Source: Ilex aquifolium
Taxonomy: Eukaryota; Streptophyta; Magnoliopsida; Aquifoliales; Aquifoliaceae
Assembly: GCA_951799425.1 (NCBI GenBank)
Contig: OX637395.1
Location: 39,981,173-40,045,172 of the forward strand
Direction of reading: 5' to 3'
DNA: 64,000 nucleotides
Numbering within the stretch: position 1 is the first letter of the stretch; every line of letters begins with the position of its first letter. A program made the translations under genes and the position numbers. The notes beneath the pieces are model-generated. The model searched no databases. It saw only the letters and a program-made list of their open reading frames with translations, and was not told the DNA's origin. Below, piece by piece: positions 1-12,425 of the stretch.

Positions 1-171
1 AGTAATTAGAATAAAAATCGCAATGAAGAATGTTCAAAACCAATATATACACACATCAACTCCCAAATCCAAGAACAAAAATCAGACGAAAACAACAAGA
101 AAATTCATTGCACCACCAATTCATACATAATATTTTTTAATTTCATGGTTAGGTAAAAAATTGAAAAATAA

Positions 172-375
172 CTAAATCAGAAGACTATAAAGAGACAATG
201 CAATGCAAATCAAACCAACCAGATACGAAAGAGGAATCCCTAACTTTCTTTGAGACGCTACCAGCACCACTGGAGGAGGAGAAATAGGAGGATTAGCTTC
301 ATCTATGTCTTCTTTCGCACTTTTAGTTTCAAGGGAAGGCAAATTGAGAGAAAAAGAGGGGGAGGGTAAGGCCAT
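172..375 (-). CDS. Small hypothetical protein with a C-terminal membrane segment
   Basis: This is an intact 67-codon frame that I do not recognise. The start has a reasonable plant context (ATGGCC, Ala as second residue). The N-terminal half is Ser/Pro-rich and includes a short Pro run near residues 30-36. After a basic SQRK patch the last ~22 residues are hydrophobic and end the protein, as in a tail-anchored peptide. There is no signal peptide and no known domain. Non-coding Helitron debris lies upstream on its 5' side, and the window edge is close to its 3' side. It could equally be a chance ORF or the last exon of a gene whose other exons I could not find. Confidence 0.3.
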   Translation of the reverse strand: MALPSPSFSLNLPSLETKSAKEDIDEANPPISPPPVVLVASQRKLGIPLSYLVGLICIALSLYSLLI

Positions 376-779
376 AGAGGAGGACTTAATAGAATTTGAA
401 ACGTAGAAGGCCGAAAATCTTAAGGCCGTTAAGAGGGCATTAAAGAGAAGCAGGGGAATATGGGGAATGTAAAGAGTGTGAGCATGGTTGTTTGTTCAGT
501 TATAGAGAGAGAAATGTTGCAACGTTAGAAAAAGTGAGAAGCAGAGGTACTAATTTGGGTTTAGTGTGTAATTAATTATGAAGGATAAGAATGACATACT
601 CCTATTTTTAGAGGGTAAAAGAGAAAAAAAAATATTTTTCAGATATGTTGATATTTTAAAGAAGTATAAATATATATATAGGTAGTTTGTGTGGAAAGGG
701 AAGTATATGAAGGGTCATTTGAATATTTAATTGGTATTGGAAAAATTAAATACGTAATGATATAGATGTCTTTGATTTT
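376..779. other. Intergenic, no gene seen
   Basis: AT-rich DNA upstream of the small minus-strand ORF. I see no coding exon, and a short A-rich stretch near 625-635 is the only structure. Confidence 0.5.
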
Positions 780-924
780 TTTTATAGGAGCATTATGGTC
801 AATCAAAAGTTTTTCACTTTTGTTGACATTTTATAGTAGTATAGATATAGATATAGATAATTAGGGATAAAATAGAAAATTAAAAGTTTTTCGCAAATGT
901 TGACATTTATAAGTAGTATATATA
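780..924 (-). mobile_element. Two tandem Helitron 5'-end fragments (family B)
   Basis: Read on the minus strand, the sequence repeats a Helitron-like 5' end twice: a TATC-rich start, then ACTACTTATAAATGTCAAC, then an AT-rich leader containing TTATCCCTAATTAT. The first copy runs from about 919 to 841 and the second continues from about 840. The same start is seen on the plus strand at 52229 and 55691. The right edge abuts the oppositely oriented Helitron starting at 925. Confidence 0.5.
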
Positions 925-1777
925 TCTATATAATAAAGTAGCTTACAATTCAAATCTCAAAAGATAAACAAAATGACTTTTGCTATTCACGGTTGAGATC
1001 GCTTTAAATTTTACTTTAAAATTAATCTAACGGCTAATATTAACACCCTAAATTTAATAGGAAAAATAGGGTTCTAAGGATGTATTTGGAGTGATTTTTT
1101 AAAAATATTTTTAAAAATTATTTTTCATAAGTACTTTAAAAAAAAAAATAGTGTTTGAAACCGCCCCACCACTACCTCTACCACCACCACCACTACCGCC
1201 GCCACTGCAGCCGTGGCCGCCGCCACCACTCCTACAACCACCATCACCACCACCACCGTCGCCGCCGCCGCCACCGCTGTCGCCACTGCCACCACCACCG
1301 TCGCTATCACTGCCACCACCACCGCCGCCGTCGCTGCCATCATCGCCGCCGCCACCGCCACCACCGTCGCCACCGCCACCGCCACCACCGCCACCACTGC
1401 CATCGTCATCGCCATCGCCGCCACCACCACCATTGCCATCCCCACCACCACCGCTACTGCCGCCCCCACCACCACCACCGACATCACCATCGCCGCCACC
1501 ACCACCACCACCGTCATCGTTGTCGCCGCCATCGCCACCACCACCACCGTCACCCGTCACCCCCGCTGCTCCACCGCCGCCGCCACCACCACCACGGTCA
1601 TTGCCACCCACCACAACCATCACCGTCTCCTACCACCACCATCTCTCACCTCCACTACGACCGATGTTTAAATTTATTTATCTCTCTTCTATGTTTGTAA
1701 TTTGATTTTGGATATAAATACAAATATGTTTATTGTTTACTATTTTTTATTACTCTGTGCCTTCAGGCACAGACAAT
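925..1777 (+). mobile_element. Non-autonomous Helitron H1 with internal CCN array
   Basis: The 5' end is TCTATATAATAAAGTAGC, preceded by A. The shared subterminal block contains AATCTAACGGCTAATATT. A poly-A-like stretch (1137-1149) leads into a CCA/CCG/TCA-type triplet array (about 1160-1650). The 3' end carries the hairpin TGTGCCTTCAGGCACA (1756-1771) shortly before a degenerate terminus. The element is homologous to H2 (14898), H3 (16388) and H4 (27763, minus). Long Pro/His/Thr frames on one strand and Gly/Val frames on the other come only from the triplet array and are not genes. Confidence 0.85.
1160..1650. repeat. CCN triplet array inside Helitron H1
   Basis: Imperfect short tandem repeat of CCA, CCG, TCA and TCG triplets, about 490 bp and strongly strand-asymmetric (C-rich on plus). 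It is open in all frames because it lacks T-rich triplets. Confidence 0.9.
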
Positions 1778-4050
1778 ATATATATATATATAATATAGAT
1801 TATGTCAACCCGACCAAGCTCATATCTGGATTGAATATGTATTCATGCCAATGTTTGATAAACCAATTTTACATGTCTATGGGGCCCACTATCAAAGGTG
1901 ATTTAAAAATACTAATATGATATATTTTGACTATTATGTCCCTTAACCAATTTAATCCAATCTTATGTTTGGATAAAAAATGGATGAAATTATCTTGGAA
2001 CTTTTTTTTTGTGCCAAAATCTCTTGAACGTTACCTTTTTTGGAACTTACAGACGCCACTCCTCCTACCCCAAATATTTTTTTTTTCAATCTCAATTGTA
2101 CAACACTCTTGAACTTTTACAAATCAACAACCATAATTAACCTTCCCTAATCCACCAATAAATTTTCAATTTTTTCTTCAAAACTTAAACCAACTAAAAA
2201 AGACTAGCAGATCAAGCATCAAAGATCACCAGTTCAATTGTCAGGTTCATCAAAATATCATATTACATCAAATTTATGCTTTTTTTTTTTTTTTTGATAT
2301 TTACATCAAATTTATGCTAATAAATCGAATAATCGACTCAACTACACAATTAAAAAAAGGGCAAAATCGGAATAGACCACCCCACAAAATAAAATAAAAA
2401 ACAAATCAAAATTAGATTTTGGCCCAACTCAACAAAACCACCAGTGCCAACAAAGCAAATCTGATCTCCACAGTGAGCTAGATTTGCTTCCATCTCAATC
2501 CAGAGAAGGAGAGAGAGACACTTACCAGAGACCAGCAACCGAGACATCTTCAGCGTTTTCTTTGTTGCTTTCACAGCCTCTCAACCAGGCCTTGAAACAA
2601 GAGTGAAGAAAGAGAAGGAATGTTATCGAGAAATGAGAGGGGTAAACAAGTAATTACCCAACCTTATCCAGTTGGTTGGAATTTAAACTCATGGGAGAGG
2701 TGGGTTAATTTTAACTCCCCTAGGAGGGTCAATTTTTATTGTAGTAGCCGGGTCAAGATTGAACCCGGAATTCATATCCAGCCTCACTTTTGCCTTTCAA
2801 ACAAATAATTTATGGGCCCCACTGCATTGTTAACCTCTTTTTATTGGTGTTAACCCACCTTATCCCATTACCCAACACACACCCCACATGAGTCGGCTCG
2901 GATTAGGATATAGTTTAAGGGTCACGTATTGTGCACGTGAAAAATTCCGTCAAATTTATGATAAATTTAAACGGAATGATCATATTGACACAAATGTTAT
3001 AGTTCAGGAATTAAATTGACACAAAGCGTAGTTTAAAAACTTGACTAACATAAATAATATAATTGAGGGGCCAAATAGGTAGTTAACTCTGCACATAAAA
3101 TCCTTCATACTTCAACAATTGTAAATAAACCTCTCCGGTTTGTTTGTTGTAATTAATTTTTTTTAATAACTGCCTATTATATATACTTTCGGTCTATTTT
3201 ATGTTTAGGTTCATAAACATTTTGAATTTATATGGTTGATTAAACAATTTATTGGAAAAGCAATTATTTTGGGATGATTATCAAATTATAGGGTGTTTTA
3301 AAAAATTAAAATATTTCTGCACAAATTTAGTACAATTTTGGCTCGAGTTTGGTTCAAAAGCTTGAGAGCTTATTCCGAGCTTGATCAAGAAACTCATCAC
3401 AATCAATTATAACTTAAGACGACTCTTAGCATATTTAAACTAGACAAGCTTAACTCGATTGAGTCTCCGATTTTCACCAAAGCACCCCTATCAAATACAT
3501 TGATGTCACTCGATATTTAAACAATTATATGGTATCTTAAGATTTGATATTAGAGTACCACGACTAATCCAATTATAGTAGTGAACTGAGTGAGTGAATG
3601 TAAAAACTTCATCCTACTTAATTGGTAGCATGAGTAATGATAGTTAGTTAGTAAGAAACCGTTAATAAGCGAGGGAGATAGACTTTCACGCAAGTATAGA
3701 GTCAGTCCAGGTCCTTCTCCCCGTAACACAAACTAACTCAATTTTGTGACTTCGATATCGACTCGAGAGACATTGAGACATATTAGTCGTGGCATGACAT
3801 AATAATATTGGGTGATAAATATGAAATGCTCAATATTGGGGGATGTCTTTGGAATTTAATGAAAACTCAACGAGGGTATCACTATAATCTTCTCATTTAT
3901 TTATTTAATAAATAAAAGTAAACTCTGACCTCGTCTAGTGAGGTAACGCAGAGAATCCAAAGGCGTGGATTTCGTTCTCTGGATGATCCTACAGTTTGCC
4001 GTTTACACACACAACTATAATACTCTTTGAAATTACCAAAAAGGACAAAC
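1778..4050. other. Intergenic region upstream of the PABP gene
   Basis: No convincing gene. A possible minus-strand first exon (about 2600-2530, ATGTCTCGG... followed by a GTAAGT donor) has no recognisable continuation. A T-rich tract lies at 2280-2296. The stretch 2880-3100 resembles degraded repeat DNA. The right end holds the PABP promoter. Confidence 0.4.
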
Positions 4051-4059
4051 TTCCCTTTG

Positions 4060-4479
4060 ATTTGCATAGAGCAGTTCAAAGCTGCCTCGTAACCTCTCAT
4101 TTTTTCATATCTTTTTCTCTCTCTATCTCTCTCATCCCCCGGCGTCGCCGTCGCCACATCCGGCGATCGTACTCCATACTTCGTCGGATCTCCGACCACT
4201 CTATCCCTATCTTCCCTTCCCTCTCCTCTCCCTTGATATATCATTTTATCACACAAAAGAAAAAAAAAGAAGAAAATCATACAAAAAATACAAAATCTCT
4301 AGGGTTTGGGTTTCTTTTACCTCAATCGTTTCAATTTTCAGTGTCGTTTCATGCTATCTAGGGTTTTGCTTTGGTATCTGAACTAAATAAGAAGAGGAGA
4401 GGGAAGAGATAGAAAAAAGAAAAAAAAACTGAATTATTATTGAAAAAGGAAAAAATTAGGGTTTTGAAATTTGACTGAG
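4060..4479 (+). promoter_or_regulatory. PABP 5' leader with A-rich tracts
   Basis: A CT-rich stretch (about 4110-4140 and 4200-4235) is followed by several purine/A-rich runs (4256-4290 and 4380-4465), then the start codon at 4480. Poly(A)-binding proteins are known in animals and plants to bind A-rich leaders of their own mRNA. That such autoregulation applies here is inference from the base composition. Confidence 0.5.
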
Positions 4480-7400
4480 ATGGCACAGGTTCAAGTTCAG
4501 GTTCAGCCTCAGGCGATGAATTCTGGTGGGAACCAATTCGTGGCAACGTCGCTCTATGTCGGAGATCTTGACGTGAATGTGACCGATGCGCAGGTGTATG
4601 ATCTGTTTAATCAGATAGGTCAGGTGGTTTCTGTTCGAGTTTGCAGAGATTTGGCTAGCCAACGGTCACTCGGTTACGGTTATGTCAATTATAGCAATCC
4701 ACAGGATGGTTAGTTGTTTACTTGGTTATTGATTTATTTTCGGTTGTTGGATTATCAATTTATCTTTAATATGCTGTTAGTCTAAGATTCTATTCTTGTG
4801 ATCGAAGGAATAAGGCAATTGATTGATTGAATGTGATGTCAGTAGGTGGGAGCTAGAGATGACTTCCTTAATGATATAATTTATTCAACAGTCTTTTTGA
4901 AGTATTCCTTATTCAGATTCTTGTTCACATTAAGAATTTCTTTTTAAGAGCTATTAATTAGCTTGAAAGTATCCTTCCTGCATTGGACAGTTGGAATTTT
5001 GGATATGGGATGAAGTCTAATGAACTAAACTTACCCTCTGGTGTTTAAAGATATTCTCAGATGCTCTCCTAAATCATTTTTTTTAGTCTTTCAATGCAGT
5101 CCCATGAACAATCAATTCCTTTAGGATGGGTTTGATTGGTGGGAGAGGGAACGAAAAGGAAAAGTGTAACTGTCTTCCTTTTTCCAATTGTGCTTTTGGT
5201 TGTGCCCCCAATTATCATGTCCTGCGTATTATGTAAGATTTTGCATTGTAGGAAACTTAAAGGATTACTTTACTGCACACTTATCTTGGAAATCAAACAT
5301 GTTAGATAAATATTTTTCCAGGTAAAAAAATTGGTAAAAGTACAGGCCTTTAGGCTTCATGCGGTGCAAGAAATGATAAGATTATGGTACTGTAAGAAGG
5401 CAAGGGGAAGCAAAAGTTTGAAGGCTTTTTAGGGGCTATTAATAGTTATTGTGAACAATAGACTTTTGCTTGGTGATGTCTAGGGTTGAGTTTTATGGAA
5501 GGGAATAATTGGGTCAGGTGACTATAATTCCATAGGATTGGAAAATGTTGGTTTCAAATCTGTTTGTAGGTGTAAAGTCAATAGTTGTTATAGAACTGCA
5601 TTTGTAATAGTAGAAAGAACTCAAAGAAGAAAAGAAGTTGTTCTTTAATCTTGCAATGGTTGTGCAAGTTGCTCACCATAATAGCTAAAATACCCTCAAC
5701 TTTTTAAATCTTATTATGATTTTAATAACGATATATCAGATAGTCAGCCTAATAGAGATTCTTGAACAAAAAAAAAAAAAAAAAAAAAAAGAAGCCTAAT
5801 AGAGATCCAAAAAGGATTGGATGAGCTTAAATTTAAAAAATGAATTTTATTATTTGTTTTAGTATTATTTTATTAGTTAGAAAATATTTGTTTGACTAGG
5901 AGTATTAATTAGAGTTTGACTAGAAAATTATTATAGAGTTTTAGTAGGATAGAGATTTGAGAGTTTGATTATAAAACTCTTTTAGAATTTTAGTAGGAGA
6001 ATAGTTTTTATTTTGATAGGGAACTTGGCCTACAAATAATGGTGTAATCCCAACTATTTTAATTAGAGGGAGTGATATAATAAAAAGTGATTCTCAGTGG
6101 AGAATTTGTGTGTTTCTTCACCGATTCCTTTTAAGGATGAGGTAAACCCCTTCCACCCCTCTTCTTTCTTCTTTCTTCTTTTCTTTCTATTCTGTGATTT
6201 CTAATCCTTCCCGTCCTACATCACATGCCCTTATATCTATTAATTGATTTTTTTTTTGGGAAATTTAATTAAATTATACAAATTTTGTGTATTAGTGAAT
6301 AGTTTTCTAACAAAAAGCTAAATACGTAAACAAGGAATAAATATATCAGAATTCAGAAGAATGAGGGGCACTTAATGTATAGATTCATGGGAAAAGCACT
6401 TGTTGACTCTAAATAAAAAAGGAAATTATCCAAAAATAAATTATTCAAAGTCTTTGTACGGCCCACGATCACAAAATTCTGGTTCCATGTTACATTTTCT
6501 GTAGAAATAACCAAGGTATTTGAGCTTGACCCTTGGTTTTATGGGTAAGTATTCAGTCCAGTTTGGGATGTGAGAAAAAGGAGCCAAGCTTCAGCACATG
6601 ATAAAGCTGATTAAACTATCGCGTCTGATTCAAGCATGCGTCATAAACCGTTAAGCATCATATATGATATAAAAGCCAAGCTGGCTCATGATCGGCCTAG
6701 TCAGAAGCTTGCTTTAGATCCAACCACGAGATAAACCAAGGTTGAGCTTCTTTCAGTTAGAGCTTCTCTACGGGATAGCATGCTAAACTAATTTTCCAAT
6801 CCATTTTAATTTGTTGTTATGTTTGATGGGCTGGGCATAATGACAAGGTTGAGGGCGGGCCTTAGTGCAACACTAAGGTTGTTCCATCATGACTTGAACA
6901 TCACTAGTTTGAGTCATTTAAACAGTCTATCCACAGGCAAGGTAAGACTATGTACAACCAACTCTTTGTATATCTGCAGTGGTGAGTCTCATGAACAAGA
7001 CCCCCCCCTACTTTTTTGTTATGTGTGATGGCCAAAAATTGTGTTTGTTTGCACCATGTTAGCATTATGTGCACAAGGAACATGCTGTTGTTATCTATTT
7101 GTTACATAAAATGCCCTTTTGTTTTTCTCTTCAAATTTTGCCCTTTTGTTTGTTGTGCCTTACATCTTCAGTTTGTATTTATGACAGCTGCGAGGGCATT
7201 GGAGTTGCTGAACTTCACTCCTCTCAATGGGAAGCCCATTAGGATAATGTACTCTCATCGGGACCCTAGTATACGCAAAAGTGGGGCTGGAAACATATTC
7301 ATTAAGGTATTTTACTTTTTCTGGTTCACATGACAAGGCTCTAAGCAGTTTTTTTAGTTCTTAATTGTTTAATTTTTGTTCTTATTTTGTTAGTTTTCTT

Positions 7401-10400
7401 GAGGATCTTATTGAGTCTCATTTGTTTTGGATTGATAGAATCTGGACAAGGCAATTGACCATAAATTACTACACGACACCTTTTCTGCATTTGGGAACAT
7501 TCTTTCCTGCAAGGTATCTACTGACAACTCTGGTCAGTCAAAGGGCTATGGGTTTGTTCAATATGATAGTGAGGAAGCAGCCCAACAAGCTATTGAGAAG
7601 CTGAATGGCATGCTATTGAATGATAAGCAAGTATATGTGGGACCCTTCCTTCGCAAGCAGGAAAGAGAATTGGATGTTGAAAAGACGAGCTTTACTAATG
7701 TCTATGTGAAGAATCTGTCCGAATCAACAACAGAAGAAGATCTAAGTAAAATATTCAGTGAATTTGGAAAAATCACTAGTGTTGCAGTGATGAGAGATGG
7801 GAATGGAATCTCAAAATGTTTTGGATTTGTCAATTTTGAGAATGCAGAGGATGCTATTAGATCTGTTGAGGCTCTTAATGGAAAAATAATTGACAATAAG
7901 GAGTGGTATGTAGGGAAAGCCCAAAAGAAATCTGAGAGAGAACATGAACTGAAACTTCGATTTGAGCGAAGTGTGAATGAGCCAGTTGACAAATCTCAAG
8001 GGGTGAACCTATACATAAAAAATTTGGATGATAGCATTGATGATGATAAACTTAAGGAACTTTTCTCTCCATTTGGTACGATAACTTCATGCAAGGTTTG
8101 TGATGTCTATTTCTCTAATTGGAAAGCACCTGTATGTTCAGATATGTCAGTTAACTGATGTTTACTAAAGTGCATTTTTTCATCTGAAAGGTCATGCGAG
8201 ACACTAATGGAATAAGTAGGGGTTCGGGGTTTGTTGCATTTTCATCCCCCGAAGAGGCTTCTAGAGCTGTAAGTTTATATGTTGCATGCATTAATTGAAA
8301 CTTTATCATAGGGTAATATTTTATTTCTTGTTTTGGTAGCTTCTGGAGATGAACGGCAGGATGATTGTTAGCAAACCTCTTTATGTTGCTCTTGCACAAC
8401 GAAAAGAAGAGAGAAGAGCAAGGTTGCAGGTATTTTCTAGATGCTTGTCCAGCTTTTAACAAACTGTAGAGAGTCATCAGAGGTGCCAGAAGGACGGAGA
8501 GGCTTAATTTAGTAGTTACTGGATGTTGACTAGATACTGCAGCTTTCTTTTTGCAGAAGCTTCCTAGCATTTTTTGAAGGAAAAACTGAATTTATCTTCG
8601 TGTTTGTGGACTTAGAAAGATGCTACTCAGATTGATGACATATAGAACTTTTAAGTGTTTTCTTGCATCAAATTCGTCTTTGTTTTGTGAGTATTATGGT
8701 ATCATGCATGTGTCTTGTGGAGAAAAGCATGGTTGGTTAAAAATGGTGATTTTTGTTGCTTACACAGGCACAATTTTCTCAAATGCGTCCAATTGCAATG
8801 GCAGCTGCAATTGCTCCTCGTATGCCGATGTTCTATGGTCAAGCACCTCCTGCTATGATACCTCCCCAAGTAATCTTATTCTTCATATAGTTCTGATTAT
8901 TTGATTATGTCATCTGTTGTTCTTGTGTAGGAGTTTCATATTCTGAGACTAATCCACAGTAACCCAATTTATGCTCATTCAGTGAGATTAATCCATTCCA
9001 AAACAGCTGTGGTAACAAACGTTTCTCGTTGATTCCTGTTGCTTGGAGTATGTTAAAGGCCCGGCAATTATGTTTTTTTTGTCTTTTGAGTGTGTAAAAA
9101 ATTCCAAAAAATATACATTATTTTTTCCTCCCACACTTCCCAAAAACAATGGACTCGTTTATTCTTAATTAAATCTTCTAGAATTCAGAAGCAATGTCAA
9201 GCATTATAACCTTGGAGTAGAATTGTGCATAATATTTGTTGGATGTACTAAGGGGGTTGATCTTGGGATCACTGCATTCATTGTTTACTGGAATTTCTGA
9301 GAGTGGATCAATTCTAGGGATGTTCAAAGTATTGATCAGGGTAGGAAAAAGTCGGCCCACTTGTCTTGACTTTGTTTGCAGTTCACAAGCTTGCATGTAG
9401 TCCTATGATGTACCACAACATGATATAGCTGTATCATGAATCATGCGGCTAGTTGGGTCAGGTCTACGTCCTCTGGTAATGTGTCTCACTGTCTCATTAG
9501 TTATTCACAATATCCCTTGGGAGATGCCTGGTCATAAATGGGTTTTTTGACCAGCAATGCCCATACCTCTCTCTCTCTCCTAGTGGTCGATTTTTCATAA
9601 GCTCAGAAAAGAAACATGCTGAGAACAGAAACACGCTCTTATGTACGTTTAGGATATCAGGAAAGTAAGTGTTGCGCTTTTGAGTGTTATATCTGAGGCA
9701 TATCTGCATATCACCTGATGCCAATCCGCACTTGAGTTATCATGGAACCACCTGTATCTGTGACCAATACCATAATGTTGGAACCAAGATTCTTTGGGCG
9801 GTACTTTTGGGTGACGTTAAGAATGCTTAAAAGAGGAAAAGCAGTGCGATAATATAGTGAGAATGTCCTAATAAATATTTCCCTGCTCTGTCTTTATTTA
9901 TACAGAAATTTTGACATCAGAGTCATGCCATAATGAGTTAAGAATAATGTTGATCTTAATAAAGTACAATCCTTAGCATTTCCCCTTTGGCATGGGCCAA
10001 TGTGGCGCTGATTGCCTGTGTCCCTTCCCCCCACCACCCAACAATACTATGTATGGCACTTTGCTAAGTTTCCTTGTAATTTTTAATGGCCGCGTGAGCG
10101 GTCTCAAAGACTGTTTTTAGAGGTCAGCCTAGATTATAACCCTTCCTATGGTTATGGGTATGTCCTTGGGTTTTTGATCAACCTTTTAGGTTTTATTGAC
10201 ATTGCATGTGACATTACTTGTTTGTGATGCATGGATCAATTTGAGTTTCCAAATTAGTCAGAGAGAGATGTCCATCCCCCATAGGTCGAATATTTGACCA
10301 TACTAGTCTTTAATCGATGGCTGGGCATAGTTGTGCTTTTGGATATAGGAAAACTGTCCACACTTTCCAGTTCTACTGATTTGCTCCCAAAAAGAGGGGG

Positions 10401-12425
10401 AAAAAAAAAGTCTCACCAATTAATAGGTCCTCTTCTGCCTAACATTGATCCCCATAGAGATTCAAGCTGCAAAATACTCCATGCTATTATCTATTTATGT
10501 TTTATATCAGCTCCCATTAAGACGTGCTGTCAAACCCCAAATCCTTGTAGTTTGCTCAGTACGCCTGATGGTTGGTGGGTGGGGTTGGGGTTTTTTTTGT
10601 TTTTGGGGGGGGGGGGGGGGGGTCTTTTTTCGGGGGAGGGGGGATATGCCAGATGAAGTTCACTGTGCATGTGCATTCGTCAGCTGTTGATCGTGTAATG
10701 TTGAAGGAAAAAATGCCACATAAGATGCTTGTTCAAACTTTGTAATCGAATGATGAAAAATTGAAAGCATCAATATCTATGTTTTTCAAGTTGTACAATT
10801 ACTCAGATGGTATCACAATGCCCATGTAGAGGATTCATAATTCACTTATTTAACCATATCTTTACATGTTTAATCCTTTATATCTGAACTAGCAAGTATG
10901 GACATTGCCTTTTATCCAGTTACACACCAGGATAACCACTCATTTGGATCGCAATCTACATATATTAAAGAGATAAAGTTGCTCTTAGTTATGGAAGCAT
11001 GCTTTTCCTGAGCTTTCAGATACATTTTAGCATTCCTCTTCAATGCATTACAAGTTCTTTTTTTCATATAATCCCTGTCTCGAGAGGGTTTTGTTTAGAA
11101 TGCAGGCACTATTTTATACTTAAATACATTGGCTACATACTTGTTTGTTTGGGTATACTTGTCAGCCTGGTTTTGGGTATCAGCAGCAACTTGTTCCTGG
11201 TATGAGGCCTGCTGGTGCTCCCATGCCAAATTTCTATATGCCACTGGTTCAGCAGGGGCATCCTGGTGGCAGACGTGCGGGAGCTGTTCCAACACAGCAG
11301 AGCCAACAGCCAGTTCCACTAATGCAGCAGCAGGTTGATGGACTCCTGCACATTTTCTCTTTCCATTGTTCGACTTTGTTCATTGTCGTTACATTCTGTT
11401 TGACGGATTTTTTAAATGCCAGTTGCTTCCTAGGGGGCGTGGATATCGTTATCCTCGAGGGCGCGGCATGCCTGATGTCTCCATGCCAAGCATGGCTGGA
11501 GGCATGCTTTCTGTTCCATATGATATGGGTGGCGTGCAGTTGCGTGATGCAAGAATGCCTCAACCAATTCCTATTGGAGCTTTGGCTTCTGCCCTAGCAA
11601 ATGCTACTGCTGCAGAGCAAAGGATGGTAGGACTTCTCGTTGATTCATTTATTCTTTTATTTATGGGGCAGTGGAGTAGGCAGTGGGAGTTCTATAGCTT
11701 ATACTATTTAATTTTGAGCATGTTGTCTACAATCAGGTTGACTTTGTAGACCTTTCCATCATAAATATTATGAGAAATGCTAGGGTCTCCAAATTTTAGA
11801 ACCAAATTTGTAGCTCAAATGATGTGGCAAACCCACACAACCAATTAGGTATTTTTGGGCCCCCCTTTATTTGTGGAGTGAGAGGTTGCCACATATTTGG
11901 TCCCAAATTTTAGTCAGATTAGCAGTGTTGCAATATCAAAGTCCCTGGGGGGCCGGGGGCAAGAAAAGCAAAAGAAAGGTTTTGTGTCACTCAGTTTATG
12001 AATATTTAATATCTGGTGGCATAATTGGTTGCTCCTTGTTCTTAAAGTAATAGACACCAACCATTATATTGGTTGAGATCTTAATAGCAAGTGCTAGAAA
12101 TTTGTGATAATGATGTAAGATATTACTCATTAACTAATGACGATTTTGAGGATGATTTATCGGTAATCTATTTGGTGTGCAGATGCTTGGTGAAAATTTG
12201 TACCCACTTGTGGAACAGCTTGAACCTGAGATGGCAGCTAAGATAACTGGCATGCTTCTAGAGATGGATCAGACTGAGGTTTTGCACTTGCTTGAGTCGC
12301 CAGAAGCTCTGAAAGCAAAAGTTGCAGAAGCGTTGGACGTCCTGAGGAATGTTTCACAGCAGCAGGCTGGCAGCCCTGTTGATCAACTGGCCTCGCTCTC
12401 ATTGAATGATGGCATTGTTTCTTAA
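4480..12425 (+). CDS. Poly(A)-binding protein (cytoplasmic, four RRMs plus MLLE)
   Basis: It binds mRNA poly(A) tails in the cytoplasm and promotes translation and mRNA stability. Coding exons: 4480-4708, 7188-7306, 7439-8095, 8191-8268, 8340-8429, 8768-8869, 11166-11333, 11423-11626, 12183-12425. They total 1890 nt, giving 629 aa in frame, with GT-AG at every junction. RRM1 spans about residues 24-102 (RNP2 LYVGDL, RNP1 GYGYVNY), RRM2 112-189 (GYGFVQY), RRM3 202-278 (CFGFVNF) and RRM4 305-383 (GSGFVAF). A Pro/Met/Gln-rich linker follows. The C-terminal MLLE/PABC domain (about 550-605, [14 protein letters not shown]) recruits PAM2-containing partners. I chose the ATG at 4480 because the frame upstream of it has no ATG. 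Length and layout fit the plant PAB2/4/8 class. Introns 1 and 6 exceed 2 kb and hold repeats. Confidence 0.96.
5746..5806 (+). mobile_element. Very short poly(A) retro-insertion with 14-bp target duplication
   Basis: AGCCTAATAGAGAT occurs at 5746-5759 and again at 5793-5806. Between the copies lie 33 bp: TCTTGAAC, a run of about 23 A, then GA. This looks like an almost completely 5'-truncated SINE or LINE insertion in PABP intron 1. Confidence 0.65.
5810..6235 (+). mobile_element. Probable solo LTR fossil in PABP intron 1
   Basis: The stretch has the layout of a plant LTR: an AT-rich U3-like part, a TATA-like segment near 6030, AATAAAA-like sequence near 6078, and a terminal part resembling the 3' end of copia-type LTRs. 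No internal coding region is present. Boundaries are approximate and the element is old. Confidence 0.35.
11773..11934. mobile_element. Short inverted-repeat element (MITE-like) in PABP intron 8
   Basis: The left end (TGCTAGGGTCTCCAAATTTTA) and the reverse complement of the right end (TGCTAATCTGACTAAAATTT) form imperfect inverted repeats, each followed inward by a GTGGCAA-like segment. There is no coding capacity, and I could not settle a target duplication. Confidence 0.4.

Noticed and set aside
1111-1705. Long Gly-, Val-, Pro- and His-rich frames on both strands
   Set aside because: They arise from the CCN triplet array of Helitron H1, which is free of stops in every frame. No promoter, start context or domain supports them.
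2350-2608. Minus-strand first exon ATGTCTCGGTTGCTGGTC followed by a GTAAGT donor
   Set aside because: The donor is good but I found no continuing exon or recognisable protein downstream, so it is not called as a gene.
10596-10622. Long G-run in PABP intron 6 as a possible G-quadruplex element
   Set aside because: A homopolymer of this kind in an intron is as easily an assembly or slippage feature. Nothing ties it to regulation.
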